Shown piece by piece: positions 9,729-20,033 of a stretch of DNA of 64,000 nucleotides; the stretch's first letter is position 1, and every line of letters begins with the position of its first letter. Source of the stretch: Cadophora sp. MPI-SDFR-AT-0126 (lineage: Eukaryota; Ascomycota; Leotiomycetes; Helotiales; Ploettnerulaceae). The translations under genes were made by a program, and so were the position numbers. The notes under the pieces are model-generated. The model saw nothing but the letters and a program-made list of their open reading frames with translations, was not told the DNA's origin and did no database searches. The stretch lies in contig JAGMVK010000012.1 in NCBI GenBank assembly GCA_020747065.1, positions 1,952,318 through 2,016,317 of the forward strand, given 5' to 3'.

Positions 9729-12700
9729 ATGGCTGAAGAAACACCAGCTGTTTCGGACCGGGAGGAAAGAGTAGAGGGGGAAGAGGAAGCGGCGGAGGCA
9801 GTGTGGACAGGGCCAAAGCCAGTGGAGGAACCACCAGAGGATCCAACGAAGCTTTCGCAGGAGTTTCGGAAGCTCTTCTGCGATGGCAGTAAGAAGGGCG
9901 AGTTCCTTTTCCAAGACTACTGGGAGTACTTCGGAAATTGGTCTCCATTCCATTTTTCCCGGATGAGGAAATCAGAGCGGATCATGCTACGGGACGCATT
10001 ACGAGCCAACGGTGTTTACGTACAACGGGACAGAGCACCAGCATCCATTGCGTTAGCTCAGACAGCACGAGCCAAAGACAATATTTGGCCAGAGGATCAG
10101 TTAAGGTTACAGATTCAGAACGCTCCCGAGACGGTACCGGACCAGATTCGGAGCACTCGCCAAGCGACGACCTCAACTACCCAAACACTTTACCAGAGAG
10201 TGCCTCCACCACATCAACGCAACAAACCAACGGTGGTGATCGATTCTGTTGAGTCGACTCCTCCAGAGGAGGAAGAGGGGACGCGCCAACGTGTTCAGTT
10301 GAGAAGTAATTTCCCAAGGGCCGAGGTGTCTCAGAGCTCAGACAATTTTGCTACCCCTGCCCATGCAAAACTCACCATTCCAGACGACGATTTGTATGGC
10401 GCAACACCACCAGTTCATACAAAGAGGGAGTTCACATTTACCCCTGGGAGAGGACCCCTAAATACAGCACCAATATGGAGACCGAACGAGAATCTGTTGC
10501 CAAATCCAGTGCCAGCCCCGGATGTGTACCCGCGGGATGGGTCTTTGCCCCCATTTGCGGGACCTAGACCTAACGGACCATATACGGAGCAGATACGACC
10601 ATCCTGGTATGTCCAGGATACATTGACGCAGGGCCAATCGAAGTCCTTGGTAAGCCTCAGCAAGATGTACACAAAAGAGCTTCAGTATAGTGGGTCCAAA
10701 GACCACTTGGATGAGAAACTACACATCTTTGCCGACTTCTGCCAGAAAGCCGGCGTTAACTATGACATTTGGCACCGGGCATTTCCGACGATGCTCCGGG
10801 ACGGAGCAAGTTCGTACTATTATCGGTACCTACAGAACAAGGGGTACAAATTTGATGATCTTATCAAAGCAACACGTACTAACTTCGAGACGGAGGAGAG
10901 AGCCAACCAATTCCTCAGCCGCTGGTTTAGCCTAACTTTCTCGTCATTTCAAGCCGAGCCTTACCAGAAAGGCAGGCCAATTTTGGCTCAGTTGGAGAGC
11001 TTCGCCAGAGAACTGCAAAGCATCCAACTTGGCCTCAAAGACGACAATATGCGAAACGACAAGACGTTGCGCGATAAGCTAGTACAGGGAGTATCTGGAA
11101 ACCCGCTCTTCAAGATGGCGTTGTTTCGAGCACCACCTACATTCCCTACATTAATGGACAGCCTTCGCACGGCTTTGAGCGTGGAAACGACCCATGAGTC
11201 GGGATCACGAGTAGGAAAATACACCGGGTCAGGGCCGAATCACTATCGTTCCTACGTGGCGGACGGAAGAGCCCTCTATTCAGATCGGAGGATGAAGTTT
11301 TCGGCAGGTAATAAACGTGGAACTAAATTCCAGCCTAAACCAGGTTACACGGGGTGTATCATCTGCAAGAAGATGGATTGCCACAGTAGCTGTCATTCTG
11401 ACGAGGAGCAGAGAGCGTCAAAGGCAAAGTACTTTGCTGAGCGCAAAGCAGAAGGTATGAAGGCAACCAACGATTCTTTCAAGGCCTACTTAGCGTATAC
11501 TGAGGGAACCGGATTGGATTCGGATCAGAACCGGGGAGGTCCCGAAATTCAGGAAGATAATCCAGATTCCCAGGATTCCGACACTTCATTGTATTCTGAT
11601 GATTTATTAACTGGTTCCGATGGCGGGAACAAAGACGGAAAGGCTTTCTTCACGACCGTGTTTACAGCAAGTGAGGCAGAGTATGATGTACGAGACGTAA
11701 TGAAAAGGCTTGACGAACGGAAGGCGTCACATGTACTGGAGAGTAGAATTCAAAAGCCGCCCCAGGAAGAGAGGTACACGACGCAATGGACAGATCGATT
11801 CTTCCAAGGTCTTCTTATCGATACAGGAGCGTCTGGCAAGAACGTGGGAGGTATCAATCAATTGCGTGCGTTGCAGCGAGTTCGGAATGTCAAGTACGAT
11901 ACCAGTCAATCGGGCAGGAGTCGGATCCAATTCGGAGCCGGTTCTTGTACCTCCCTAGGGGTTGCCACGGTGGATACCCCAGTTGGGGTTTTGGACTTCC
12001 ATATTGTGGATACGGACGTGCCATTCTTAGTGTGTTTGCAACAGCTGGACAAGATGGGTGCGTACTACGATAACCTGCAGAATGTGTTGGTTCAGGGAGA
12101 CAAGAGGTACTTGATTGTGCGAAAGAAGGAGCACCCATGGCTTCTTTTGGACCAGCATCATCAACTGATCGAACCTTCGGTCAATATAATCAGCCAGTGC
12201 CATTTGACAGAGGCAGAGATTCGTCGGCTTCATAGACGATTCGGCCACCCATCAGTACAACGTCTGCAGCATTTGCTAGACCAAGCTGGCCATGAGTCTG
12301 ATTCCAACATCATGTTGCGGGTCAAAGAGATGTGTGAGCACTGCCAGAAACATGCAGACGCTCCACACAGATTCAGATTCAAACTGCAAGACGATGTAGA
12401 CTTTAACCACACAGTTTACGTCGATATTGCACAGTTTGGAGAACGATATGCACTTCATATGGTGGACGAGGCCACAGGATTTGGAGCTGCAAAGCTGCTC
12501 CGAAAGCGCCCCGGTTCAGCTACGGCTCGGGCCACTTTCAACGCATTTAAGTCAGCATGGATGGACACATACATTGGACCCCCTGACTTCGTTGTCTACG
12601 ACTATGGAACCAACTTCAACTCTGCGGAGTTTCGGAGTGCACTCAGGGCCGTGGGGAGCACGCCTAAACTTGTCCCGGTAGAGGCGCACCACTCAATTGG

Positions 12701-15074
12701 CAAGGTAGAACGATATCATCGTCCACTCCGACGTGCCTACGAAATCGTCACGGAAGAGCACCCTGATATGAGCGATGAGGATCGCCTACAGATGGCTGTT
12801 AAAGCTGTCAACGATACAGCTGGACCAAATGGCTTGATCCCTACGCTTCTTGTTTTCGGTGCCTACCCAAAAATGACGGAAATGGATCCTCCAAACCCAT
12901 CCATTCAACAACGTGCGGAGACCATCAAGAGGGCCATGATAGAGGTGCGCCAAATACATGCGAAACGGCAAGTCAACGATGCGCTGGCAACCCGTAACGG
13001 CCCTGGTACAACGCATATTCATGATCTCAAGCTTCAAGATCAAGTATTGGTCTGGCGTGAAAAGAAGGGATGGAAGGGACCCTACACTTTCTTGGGAATG
13101 GAGGACGAAGCATGCAAAATAAATATGGATAACGGCAGAACACGCACATTTCGTTCAACATCAGTACGTCCATTCAAGACAGATACATCTGGCGTCGAAC
13201 AAAAGAAAGAAAAATTGCCAGATGTGACCCGTGAGCCCAGCTCACCAGTCCGAAAAGCCCCCGAAACTGCACCGAAAGCCCCCCGAATCGCTATCGAAGT
13301 CCCATTTACAAAGCCAATCCCAGGACTACCAACAATTGATGATGATTACGATGCTGAAGTGTTTCTAACTGAGAAGGAGACAAGAGATCGAGAGCTGTCG
13401 ATCAAGCTACGCGCAGAGGGCAAGATCACCACACCTGGCCCACCATTTCAGCAATCCCGACGAACCGAGTACGAAGCTCTCATCAAGAGAGGTGTTTTTA
13501 TGCCGATTTCCAAAGGCGACCCCAGAGTAAGAAGCCACCGCATCTTCAAATCAAGGATGGTGGATGAAGTGAAGGGCAAGGAGTCTGCAACACCATACGA
13601 GAAATCAAGGCTCGTCATCCAATGCTTCAACGACAAAGGCAAGAAGGAGATATTAACCCAGTCTCCCACCATCCAACGGGTAAGCCAGAGATTGCTCATC
13701 TCCCTAGCCGCAACTATGAGGCACCCGAACCAGGTCCGAAAGGGGTCCGGTATGCGTCTGGCAATCCGAGATATTACCCAGGCCTACGTCCAGTCAACGA
13801 CAAAACTCCTTCGGAATATCTTTGCATGGCCGCCGGAAGAGATCGCAGATGAATTCCCCCCTGGCACGATATTCATGGTAATGCTCCCTCTCTATGGCAT
13901 ACCAGAATCCGGAAATCACTGGTTCAACACCTACCATAAGCACCATATGGAAAGGCTCCAGATGGAAACGTCAACGTACGACCCTTGCTTGCTAATTAGT
14001 ACTAAAGAAAGCCACGAGTTTGGAGTCGTTGGAATGCAAACAGACGACACTCTTATCCTCGGGGATGATGACTTCTTGGCAAGAGAGCAGGACGGGATTA
14101 CGGAAGCCAATTTCCTGACGAAGCCGATTCAGGTCCTACTCCCCTCCGAATCCATTACGTTCAACGGATGTACTATTACTTTGGACGAAGACGACATTTA
14201 CATATCGCAGAAAGGGCAAGGAGCAAGGCTAGAATTAGTTGATGTGAAAGCACCAGATTACAAGAAGGCCTACGTGGAGCAACGCGCTCGCGGAGCTTAT
14301 ATTGCAACGATTTGCCAACCGGAAGCCAACTTTGATTTGTCGGTGGCAGCGCAACATCAGGATCCAACGATCGACGACGCTAAAGCTTTGAACCAACGCC
14401 TTCAATGGCAGATGGATAACGCGGAGAGAGGTTTACGGTACATACCAGTTGATCTACACCATGCCAAACTTTATGTCTTCGTCGATGGATCATTTGCCAA
14501 CAACAAGGATCTAAGTTCACAGATCGGGTTTCTGGTGGTAATCGGAACAGAAACGGAGGGGGACACGGAATTTATCCTCTCCGGCAATATCATTCATGCA
14601 AGCTCCACAAAGTGCAAGAGAGTAACGCGTGCTGTACTCGCTTCGGAGCTGTATGCTATGGTAGCAGGAATCGATATGTTGATTGCCTTGGGAACCACTG
14701 TCAACATGGTGACGGATAAGCTTGGATTACCACGGCTTCCTACCGTGGTGTGTACAGATTCCCTATCTCTCTACGAGTGTATTGTCAAGCTTGGCACCAC
14801 GAAGGAGAAACGTTTAATGATTGATATAATGGCAATTCGTCAATCATATGAGCGTAGGGAGTTGACGGAGATTCGATGGATCGATGGCACTCGCAATCCT
14901 GCTGATGCTATGACAAAAACAACGCCGAATAGAGCTCTTCAAGAGCTAATTGACACCAACACCTTAACTGTGAAGATGGAGGGTTGGGTTCAGAGGCCAC
15001 TTGATGTCGACTTGGAAGCTAATTTGACTCATGATCTGGGCTCACGAATCGACGGTGCTAATTCGGTGGAGTAA
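9729..15074 (+). CDS. Ty1/copia gag-pol polyprotein, 1781 aa
   Basis: Domain order is gag, protease, integrase, reverse transcriptase, RNase H, which defines copia (Pseudoviridae). Gag covers about 1-560 and ends in a Cys-poor knuckle-like CIICKKMDCHSSCHS rather than a CCHC box. Protease has IDTGAS (Asp 698). The integrase zinc region has H...H...CEHC, and the core has Asp 899, Asp 958 and Glu 994 (D,D-35-E). Reverse transcriptase has QTDDT in place of the usual YVDD (Asp 1439-1440). RNase H has FVDGS (Asp 1586), ASEL (Glu 1640) and TDS (Asp 1677). No stop or frameshift is present, so the enzyme set looks competent. The proteins copy the element RNA in virus-like particles and integrate it. 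Confidence 0.95.
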   Translation: MAEETPAVSDREERVEGEEEAAEAVWTGPKPVEEPPEDPTKLSQEFRKLFCDGSKKGEFLFQDYWEYFGNWSPFHFSRMRKSERIMLRDALRANGVYVQRDRAPASIALAQTARAKDNIWPEDQLRLQIQNAPETVPDQIRSTRQATTSTTQTLYQRVPPPHQRNKPTVVIDSVESTPPEEEEGTRQRVQLRSNFPRAEVSQSSDNFATPAHAKLTIPDDDLYGATPPVHTKREFTFTPGRGPLNTAPIWRPNENLLPNPVPAPDVYPRDGSLPPFAGPRPNGPYTEQIRPSWYVQDTLTQGQSKSLVSLSKMYTKELQYSGSKDHLDEKLHIFADFCQKAGVNYDIWHRAFPTMLRDGASSYYYRYLQNKGYKFDDLIKATRTNFETEERANQFLSRWFSLTFSSFQAEPYQKGRPILAQLESFARELQSIQLGLKDDNMRNDKTLRDKLVQGVSGNPLFKMALFRAPPTFPTLMDSLRTALSVETTHESGSRVGKYTGSGPNHYRSYVADGRALYSDRRMKFSAGNKRGTKFQPKPGYTGCIICKKMDCHSSCHSDEEQRASKAKYFAERKAEGMKATNDSFKAYLAYTEGTGLDSDQNRGGPEIQEDNPDSQDSDTSLYSDDLLTGSDGGNKDGKAFFTTVFTASEAEYDVRDVMKRLDERKASHVLESRIQKPPQEERYTTQWTDRFFQGLLIDTGASGKNVGGINQLRALQRVRNVKYDTSQSGRSRIQFGAGSCTSLGVATVDTPVGVLDFHIVDTDVPFLVCLQQLDKMGAYYDNLQNVLVQGDKRYLIVRKKEHPWLLLDQHHQLIEPSVNIISQCHLTEAEIRRLHRRFGHPSVQRLQHLLDQAGHESDSNIMLRVKEMCEHCQKHADAPHRFRFKLQDDVDFNHTVYVDIAQFGERYALHMVDEATGFGAAKLLRKRPGSATARATFNAFKSAWMDTYIGPPDFVVYDYGTNFNSAEFRSALRAVGSTPKLVPVEAHHSIGKVERYHRPLRRAYEIVTEEHPDMSDEDRLQMAVKAVNDTAGPNGLIPTLLVFGAYPKMTEMDPPNPSIQQRAETIKRAMIEVRQIHAKRQVNDALATRNGPGTTHIHDLKLQDQVLVWREKKGWKGPYTFLGMEDEACKINMDNGRTRTFRSTSVRPFKTDTSGVEQKKEKLPDVTREPSSPVRKAPETAPKAPRIAIEVPFTKPIPGLPTIDDDYDAEVFLTEKETRDRELSIKLRAEGKITTPGPPFQQSRRTEYEALIKRGVFMPISKGDPRVRSHRIFKSRMVDEVKGKESATPYEKSRLVIQCFNDKGKKEILTQSPTIQRVSQRLLISLAATMRHPNQVRKGSGMRLAIRDITQAYVQSTTKLLRNIFAWPPEEIADEFPPGTIFMVMLPLYGIPESGNHWFNTYHKHHMERLQMETSTYDPCLLISTKESHEFGVVGMQTDDTLILGDDDFLAREQDGITEANFLTKPIQVLLPSESITFNGCTITLDEDDIYISQKGQGARLELVDVKAPDYKKAYVEQRARGAYIATICQPEANFDLSVAAQHQDPTIDDAKALNQRLQWQMDNAERGLRYIPVDLHHAKLYVFVDGSFANNKDLSSQIGFLVVIGTETEGDTEFILSGNIIHASSTKCKRVTRAVLASELYAMVAGIDMLIALGTTVNMVTDKLGLPRLPTVVCTDSLSLYECIVKLGTTKEKRLMIDIMAIRQSYERRELTEIRWIDGTRNPADAMTKTTPNRALQELIDTNTLTVKMEGWVQRPLDVDLEANLTHDLGSRIDGANSVE

Positions 15075-15365
15075 CGGAGAGGTTTCGGGCGAGGGGTGAT
15101 TTTTCCTTTGTTATGGTTTCCTTACAACTCTCATTGATCACTTGCAATTATTTTCAGTTGTGTTTGAGATGCAGAAGGGAGAACGAGTTTGATTTGCAAG
15201 TAATTACCCTCTGATTCAAAGCACCAACGGGCGGCCTTGCGACGACACTCCAACAGGGACCAAGTGCCGGTTTCACCACAGGGGGTTACTCCCGTACACC
15301 GGTATGAAGAAAGTGCCGCCACGAAGAACCAACCACGAAGCCTTTCCGAAACAGGGCCTATTCCC

Positions 15366-16150
15366 CTACTCGTAAGCAGCACCCAGATCAACTGGCGTAT
15401 TGCCAGATTCCTCCTCCCCCGCGCCACCTGGGCGACTTCCACCCCGATTTTTCTTTGCCCGAGGGCCCGAACCTTCTCCATCTCCATCTCCATCATCCCC
15501 CGCAGGGGTCTTACGCTTGACACCACCACGACGAGACACAACGGAAGCCACAGCCTCCTCAACCCGCTTCTCCATGCGGGAGAGGATCTGCCCGCAGTCC
15601 TATAGAAGCTTTAGCCGGACATGAACCGGAGTACATTCGGTGAAGATTCAGAGCAAAAGAAAAGGGGATTACCTACGAATTGACTTTGGGCGAGATCCGC
15701 CATCCCAGCACGGAGAGCACGAGTCTCCTCCAACAACGCCAAACTCATCTCATCCCGAGTCTTTGGCAGCTCGGCAGCCGCAACCCGGAGTTCTGCATCG
15801 ATAGCTGCAGCGGCAGCAGAGACGGCAGCAGCATCCTCACCAGCGAGGGCATGGGTGAGTTCTTGGTACTCGGCATCCAAGAACCAGGGGATCTACAAAC
15901 GGGTCAGTTACGGATCACATTCGGGGCAGTTCAGAATTTGGGATTAGAAAAAGGGAGGGGGGGTACCTACGGGATTGCATGGGGATTTCTTTTCGGCACA
16001 GTACGAGCATTTCTTGCTCTCTCGCTTGTTGAAGGAGCAGACGTGGTTCGATTTCTTCGCCAGGAGTCGGACGCAACGGATGCAGTGGTTTCGGTGGGCA
16101 GCAGCGAGAGCTCCGAATGGTGTTGGTGCAGGCACTGTTTGTGTTAGCAT
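15366..16150 (-). CDS. Spliced antisense cysteine-rich gene carried inside the copia element (about 209 aa)
   Basis: Three exons on the strand opposite to gag-pol: 15971-16150, 15677-15892 and 15366-15599, with introns of 78 and 77 bp that both begin GTAGGT and end TAG; phases are 0 at both joins. The product has an N-terminal motif C-x2-C-x11-C-x9-C-x2-C-x6-C (starting CIRC, ending CNP), which could bind zinc; an Ala/Glu-rich helical middle; and a C-terminal coiled segment followed by a basic Lys/Arg/Gly tail suggesting nuclear location. The Cys pattern recalls uncharacterised fungal proteins of repetitive regions. The introns work only in antisense orientation, so they would survive in the sense genomic RNA. 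A start upstream cannot be excluded. No function is assigned. Confidence 0.6.
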
Positions 16151-16614
16151 CCGTTTCACCACTGAACCACCTACGATTCTTTTGAATTTCTATACTTACT
16201 TTTGCTTATTTGATTTGGTACGGACTACAGCAAAATATTAGCGAATATCTTTCGAGATCGAAGGTTTATACACTTACAAGTGGTTCTTTGATATTTGCTT
16301 AAGGAGGGAGAGCTTCAGAATAGAGAGAGATCTCGGTTTTGTACAGCCAGCGATGGCCTCGCTTAGCATTTGTTTACTTGCTATTGTCTTCTGACGGGCC
16401 GCATCAACTACTTCCGACGTACAGCTTTCAGGCCACAACCGGAGGTCTTTCGGACTATGGTACTTCCGTGGCTCCGTACTTGGTACACCTATTCTACCTC
16501 CTTTGCCTACATGGTCACTCTTTGCAACTGTTTTTCTCTTACAATTGGAATGGAGATTCGCTTCTATAACGGAGATTCGCTTGGAAACTGTCTTTCCAAA
16601 AGAAGATTTGCCGG
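16151..16614. other. 3' untranslated region of copia element / likely promoter side of the antisense gene
   Basis: No gene could be supported. It contains a purine run CCAAAAGAAGA at about 16596-16606, the expected place for a polypurine tract just before the 3' LTR. Any antisense transcript would have to start here or in the LTR. Confidence 0.4.
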
Positions 16615-16829
16615 TGTTGGTCCACAGGCCCATACAGGACATGTCTCAGCTAGAATAGGGGGTAGGACCACTTGCGGAGGCGATTCGGTGGCGTTTCGGA
16701 GGCAGTATATAGTCTGGCATCTCCTGCCCCCTCTTAGAAACACACAGATTTTCCACACCATCAAGCTTGATATGCATATACATGATATTTACGTTTGATT
16801 CTTGGCTTATATTCGGTATTGAACCGACA
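16615..16829 (+). repeat. 3' LTR of copia element
   Basis: 215 bp, identical to the 5' LTR; followed by the GGATG target duplication at 16830-16834. Confidence 0.95.
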
Positions 16830-16929
16830 GGATGGATAAATAACACATTTTTAAGGGTTCAAAGTATTAAATTACATTTATTTGTACTGTAATAATAAGG
16901 AATTGAATGTATAGTAGTGTTTTAGTGTT

Positions 16930-16970
16930 TTCAGCCCGTGCCCAAAAATCGGCAACTTCCCGTCCACCCT
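16930..16970 (-). repeat. Right terminal inverted repeat of Tc1-like element
   Basis: Inverse match to 7842-7882; followed by TA at 16971-16972. Confidence 0.8.
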
Positions 16971-17133
16971 TACAGGGGGCTTAGCGAGATGAAGTGGGCT
17001 CGGCTGAGCCAACTAGCGGGTGAAAGACCCTCCCCTGGTCGTTTTGCACAAAAAACTAGACCTATCTGGGTTAGCTCTAGAGAGAGACACGTAAACAAAG
17101 CTAGGGTAAGTTAGTCGAATGAAGCGTACGGAG

Positions 17134-17187
17134 GAGGAGTGATACAGAGACGGGGGGCCGTCTCTGTAAGAGTGGGGCTACCCCTAT
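17134..17187 (+). repeat. Left terminal inverted repeat of MULE
   Basis: Inverse match to 20034-20087, with a 10-bp-stem palindrome inside it at 17143-17166. Confidence 0.8.
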
Positions 17188-18132
17188 AAACCCGGCAGAA
17201 TAACCTTCGTTTCTCATATACCTCTATATTAAATTATAAGGGGAATGCAAGTAAAACTAATAAAAAGATACTTTAGTAAAGAAAATAAAACTACTTAGTA
17301 CTAAAAATCGATTTTAATACTAAGTTCCCGGAATTACCTTCTCTTTCTACTTTATAACTTAAGACTACTGCAGTATATGGATTAGCTCTAGGAGTTGATT
17401 TTCCGCCTGGAAATAGGGTATTCCACTTATCCGAGGTATTACCCTTATCCCTTCTATAGGAAATAGATAATTACTCCTATTATACTCTAAATATTAATAA
17501 CTTATATATTTCTTTTTATTATGATTATATAGAGTATAGGACAAGTAATAGCTTAATCAAGCTTAGCTATTCTCGCGCATAAAACGCTTAAATTAGCTAA
17601 GAATTCAACCTGATTTTACGAGCATTTAATAATTATATTATTAACTTATAGCTCTCTACTCTACCTCCTTTATATAACGGATTTACCTTAATATTAGATC
17701 GAGAATTAGTAGGGGAGAAAGCTCGTACGCGTAGTCTAGAGGAGATCGAATTAAGTACTAGTAAAGATAGAAATCAAAGGGGGTAAAAGCTATAATATAA
17801 GTTAGGAAACCTTCTAAGAAAATTAGTAGAAAAGCTCTTACCTTAATTATTTACCTTACGCTCCTAAATTATATACTAATACGGCATTCCTATAAAGCGT
17901 TTCCAAGAGCCTATATAAGCCGAAGGCTTACCTTCGCTCTAATACTTCTTAAAAAGGTCGTGTTATTTCCACAGTTTATATAAGCTAAAGTAAGTGATTT
18001 TACTAACTAATTAATAGTAGAATTAATTGGAGAGGCTTATTGGAGTTACTTGAGCTTACTAGTGTTTCTTAGCTATAATTTCGTTTAATTAAGAGTTAAT
18101 TGTAAGCTAAATTAATTACTAAATATATATAA

Positions 18133-18508
18133 TATCGCGCCAAAAGCGATACCGCAGTGGCAAACTGCGTAATAGGCTATATAGCTTCTACCCTCGATTC
18201 TTGTACGACACACCCCCCAGGGAGCGGATAAACGTAGCTCCGATCCCTGTCTTTAGAGAATCGAGCTAATCCGTCCGACGAGTGGCCCTAGCCCCGCTGA
18301 TAAAGGCGCGAGCTCCTATTCGCTGTGGTTAAGCGACGATAGGCTAATCAACGGGTGTTATAAAGCTCCAAAAATAGCCACGTACGCAGCTAGTTTACGC
18401 TCGTGCTCGAGAGCGCATGTGGCTCTTAACTATCGCGCCAAAAGCGATACCGCAGTGGCAAACTGCGTAATAGGCTATATAGCTTCTACCCTCGATTCTT
18501 GTACGACA
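18133..18508. repeat. Two identical 78-bp hairpin repeats flanking a 220-bp GC-richer segment
   Basis: Copies at 18133-18210 and 18431-18508 are identical. Each starts with two adjacent perfect hairpins: TATCGC/GCGATA with loop GCCAAAA, then CGCAGT/ACTGCG with loop GGCAA. The intervening 220 bp is also hairpin-prone (CAGGGA..TCCCTG near 18220-18250; CCTAT..ATAGG near 18315-18345) and visibly richer in GC than the RIP-treated MULE around it. It is most simply an insertion or duplication that postdates RIP of the MULE. No coding capacity is seen. Confidence 0.75.
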
Positions 18509-18779
18509 TATAAGGTCTTTTATAAGTATATCAATCTAAGCCTTAAGTATATAGTAAGCTCCCTTTAATTAAGACGTTAAATTAAGACCTCTATTAAAGT
18601 ATTAATCAACCTAAGCTCGTATAAAGTACTAGCGATACAGATTAAGCCACTAGTCTATAACGTAAGTAATAGCCTCTCTCTTAAGATTCTTTGTTGCTAT
18701 GATTTAAAGCTCTTCTAGAGAGGCGCTTACAGATTCAATAGACTAAAGCTTACTATTATTTCAGTGGAAATTATCTTAG

Positions 18780-19560
18780 AAGTCTTCTAGAAGCTCGAGA
18801 TATTACTAGTTAGATAAAGCGTATATAATTATAACGAAACCTTAAGAGAACTCTTTCCAGCGTTTTATAGTAGTAAACCTTCCTTTATAATTAACTATAA
18901 TATTCTTCGATATATACTAATAATAAAGAAACTACTTTATATGAATTACTAGGAAAGTAAGGTCGATAGCGCGTATTAAGGCTAATTCGTAATCTGTACT
19001 AATTATTAATAGAAAGAGATCTAGCTCGTAGAGAGAGTAAATCTTTTATATAATAATAAGGTAGTTTTCTTCAGTTTTAGAATCAAGGAAAGCAAAGGTA
19101 ATAGAGAACGATTTTCCTATATTATTAACTCTAAGAATATCAATAAAAGGTATATTAAATTTGTTTATTTTGTAGGTATAATCTAAGAGCAAGATATTAG
19201 GGTGTTTATTAAGGTATTCGATACTCCAAGCGTCTATAACAAAGAGTCTCGATATATAGCTATTTCCGTCTCTCTTATACTCAAAGATCACCTTTCCTTT
19301 AGCTTACGTAAGCTCCAGATCTTGAATTAAAGCCTTCGCAGGGCTACGATTAGTACGTGCTTCTTAATTGTACTTCGTAATAACGTTATATATATCTTAA
19401 TAGATCAGAATTAAATCGGCTTCACTTCGGAGTACAGAAGCAATTCAAGAGGCAGATATACTATTAATATAGTAATTAACGATTATATCAAGGATCGTAG
19501 AAGTGAGCTCTTAAGAGTAGTGCTCTATAAAGGCTTAAGTCTCTCTAGGAAAGTAATTAT
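18780..19560 (-). pseudogene. RIP-mutated MULE transposase
   Basis: The open piece 19046-19291 reads HPNILLLDYTYKINKFNIPF...FAFLDSKTEENYL, a clear match to the fungal MULE core (normally LLLDCTYKTN...FAFLSxExEEDY) containing the first catalytic Asp. Upstream (19300-19560) the frame continues with an AKALIQDLEL segment before it, and downstream (to about 18780) with a decayed IWHxxKNxL-type region. Stops are of the CAA/CAG-to-TAA/TAG kind. Enzyme is dead. Confidence 0.7.
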
Positions 19561-20033
19561 AAGGAAAGGTTTCTTAAAAGTAATAAAGCTCTTATTAACT
19601 AGTAAGCCTCTCTTTTATATTAATTCTAAAAGGATAACTAATCTTTAACATAATACACTAACGCTTATGATTTTCGTCCTTTAAAGGCTTATAATCGTAG
19701 CCACCTCTTTTATAAGCTAAAGTCTTTATTATTCGACCTAATTTCTTCGTACTTCATTCTGTAGTAAAGGTATACCCTGTAATAGTAACGTAAGCTTATG
19801 CGACTTCAAGAAGATCATTAAATAACGTATAAAAACTAGTGGAAGGCAATAAAAGAGGCTTAATTATTAACGTTATCTCTATAAAGGTAAGGAAGTATTT
19901 TTGCAAGAATTAGGAAAAATAATATAACTAATCGTACGCATTAGAATCCAGTACGACGCGTACCATACAAAATAGGTAGTTAGGAAAGGGTTGGATTCAC
20001 CGCCCGCTGTTTGCATTCACCGCCCGTACTAGT

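Larger units (their letters stand above)
9217..16829 (+). mobile_element. Complete Ty1/copia LTR retrotransposon, apparently recent
   Basis: The 7613-bp element has two LTRs of 215 bp that I find identical base for base, beginning TGTTGG and ending CCGACA (TG...CA). It is flanked by a perfect 5-bp target duplication GGATG (9212-9216 and 16830-16834). One uninterrupted gag-pol ORF fills 9729-15074. Identical LTRs, intact ORF and lack of RIP-type stops, against a heavily RIP-mutated host transposon, show that it arrived after RIP had acted there. A spliced antisense gene sits between pol and the 3' LTR. Confidence 0.95.
7842..16970 (+). mobile_element. Tc1/mariner-superfamily DNA transposon, RIP-dead, interrupted by a copia element
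   Basis: Terminal inverted repeats match: the left end from 7842 and the reverse complement of the right end from 16970 share GGTGGACGGGAA, then TGCCGATTTTTGGGCACGGG. Both ends abut TA (7840-7841 and 16971-16972), the Tc1/mariner target duplication. Removing the nested retrotransposon (9217-16829 plus one 5-bp duplication) leaves an element of about 1.5 kb, a normal size for the superfamily. The encoded transposase is listed separately. The last few bases at the two tips differ (six G versus AGGG), so the exact terminus is uncertain by 2-3 bases. Confidence 0.8.
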
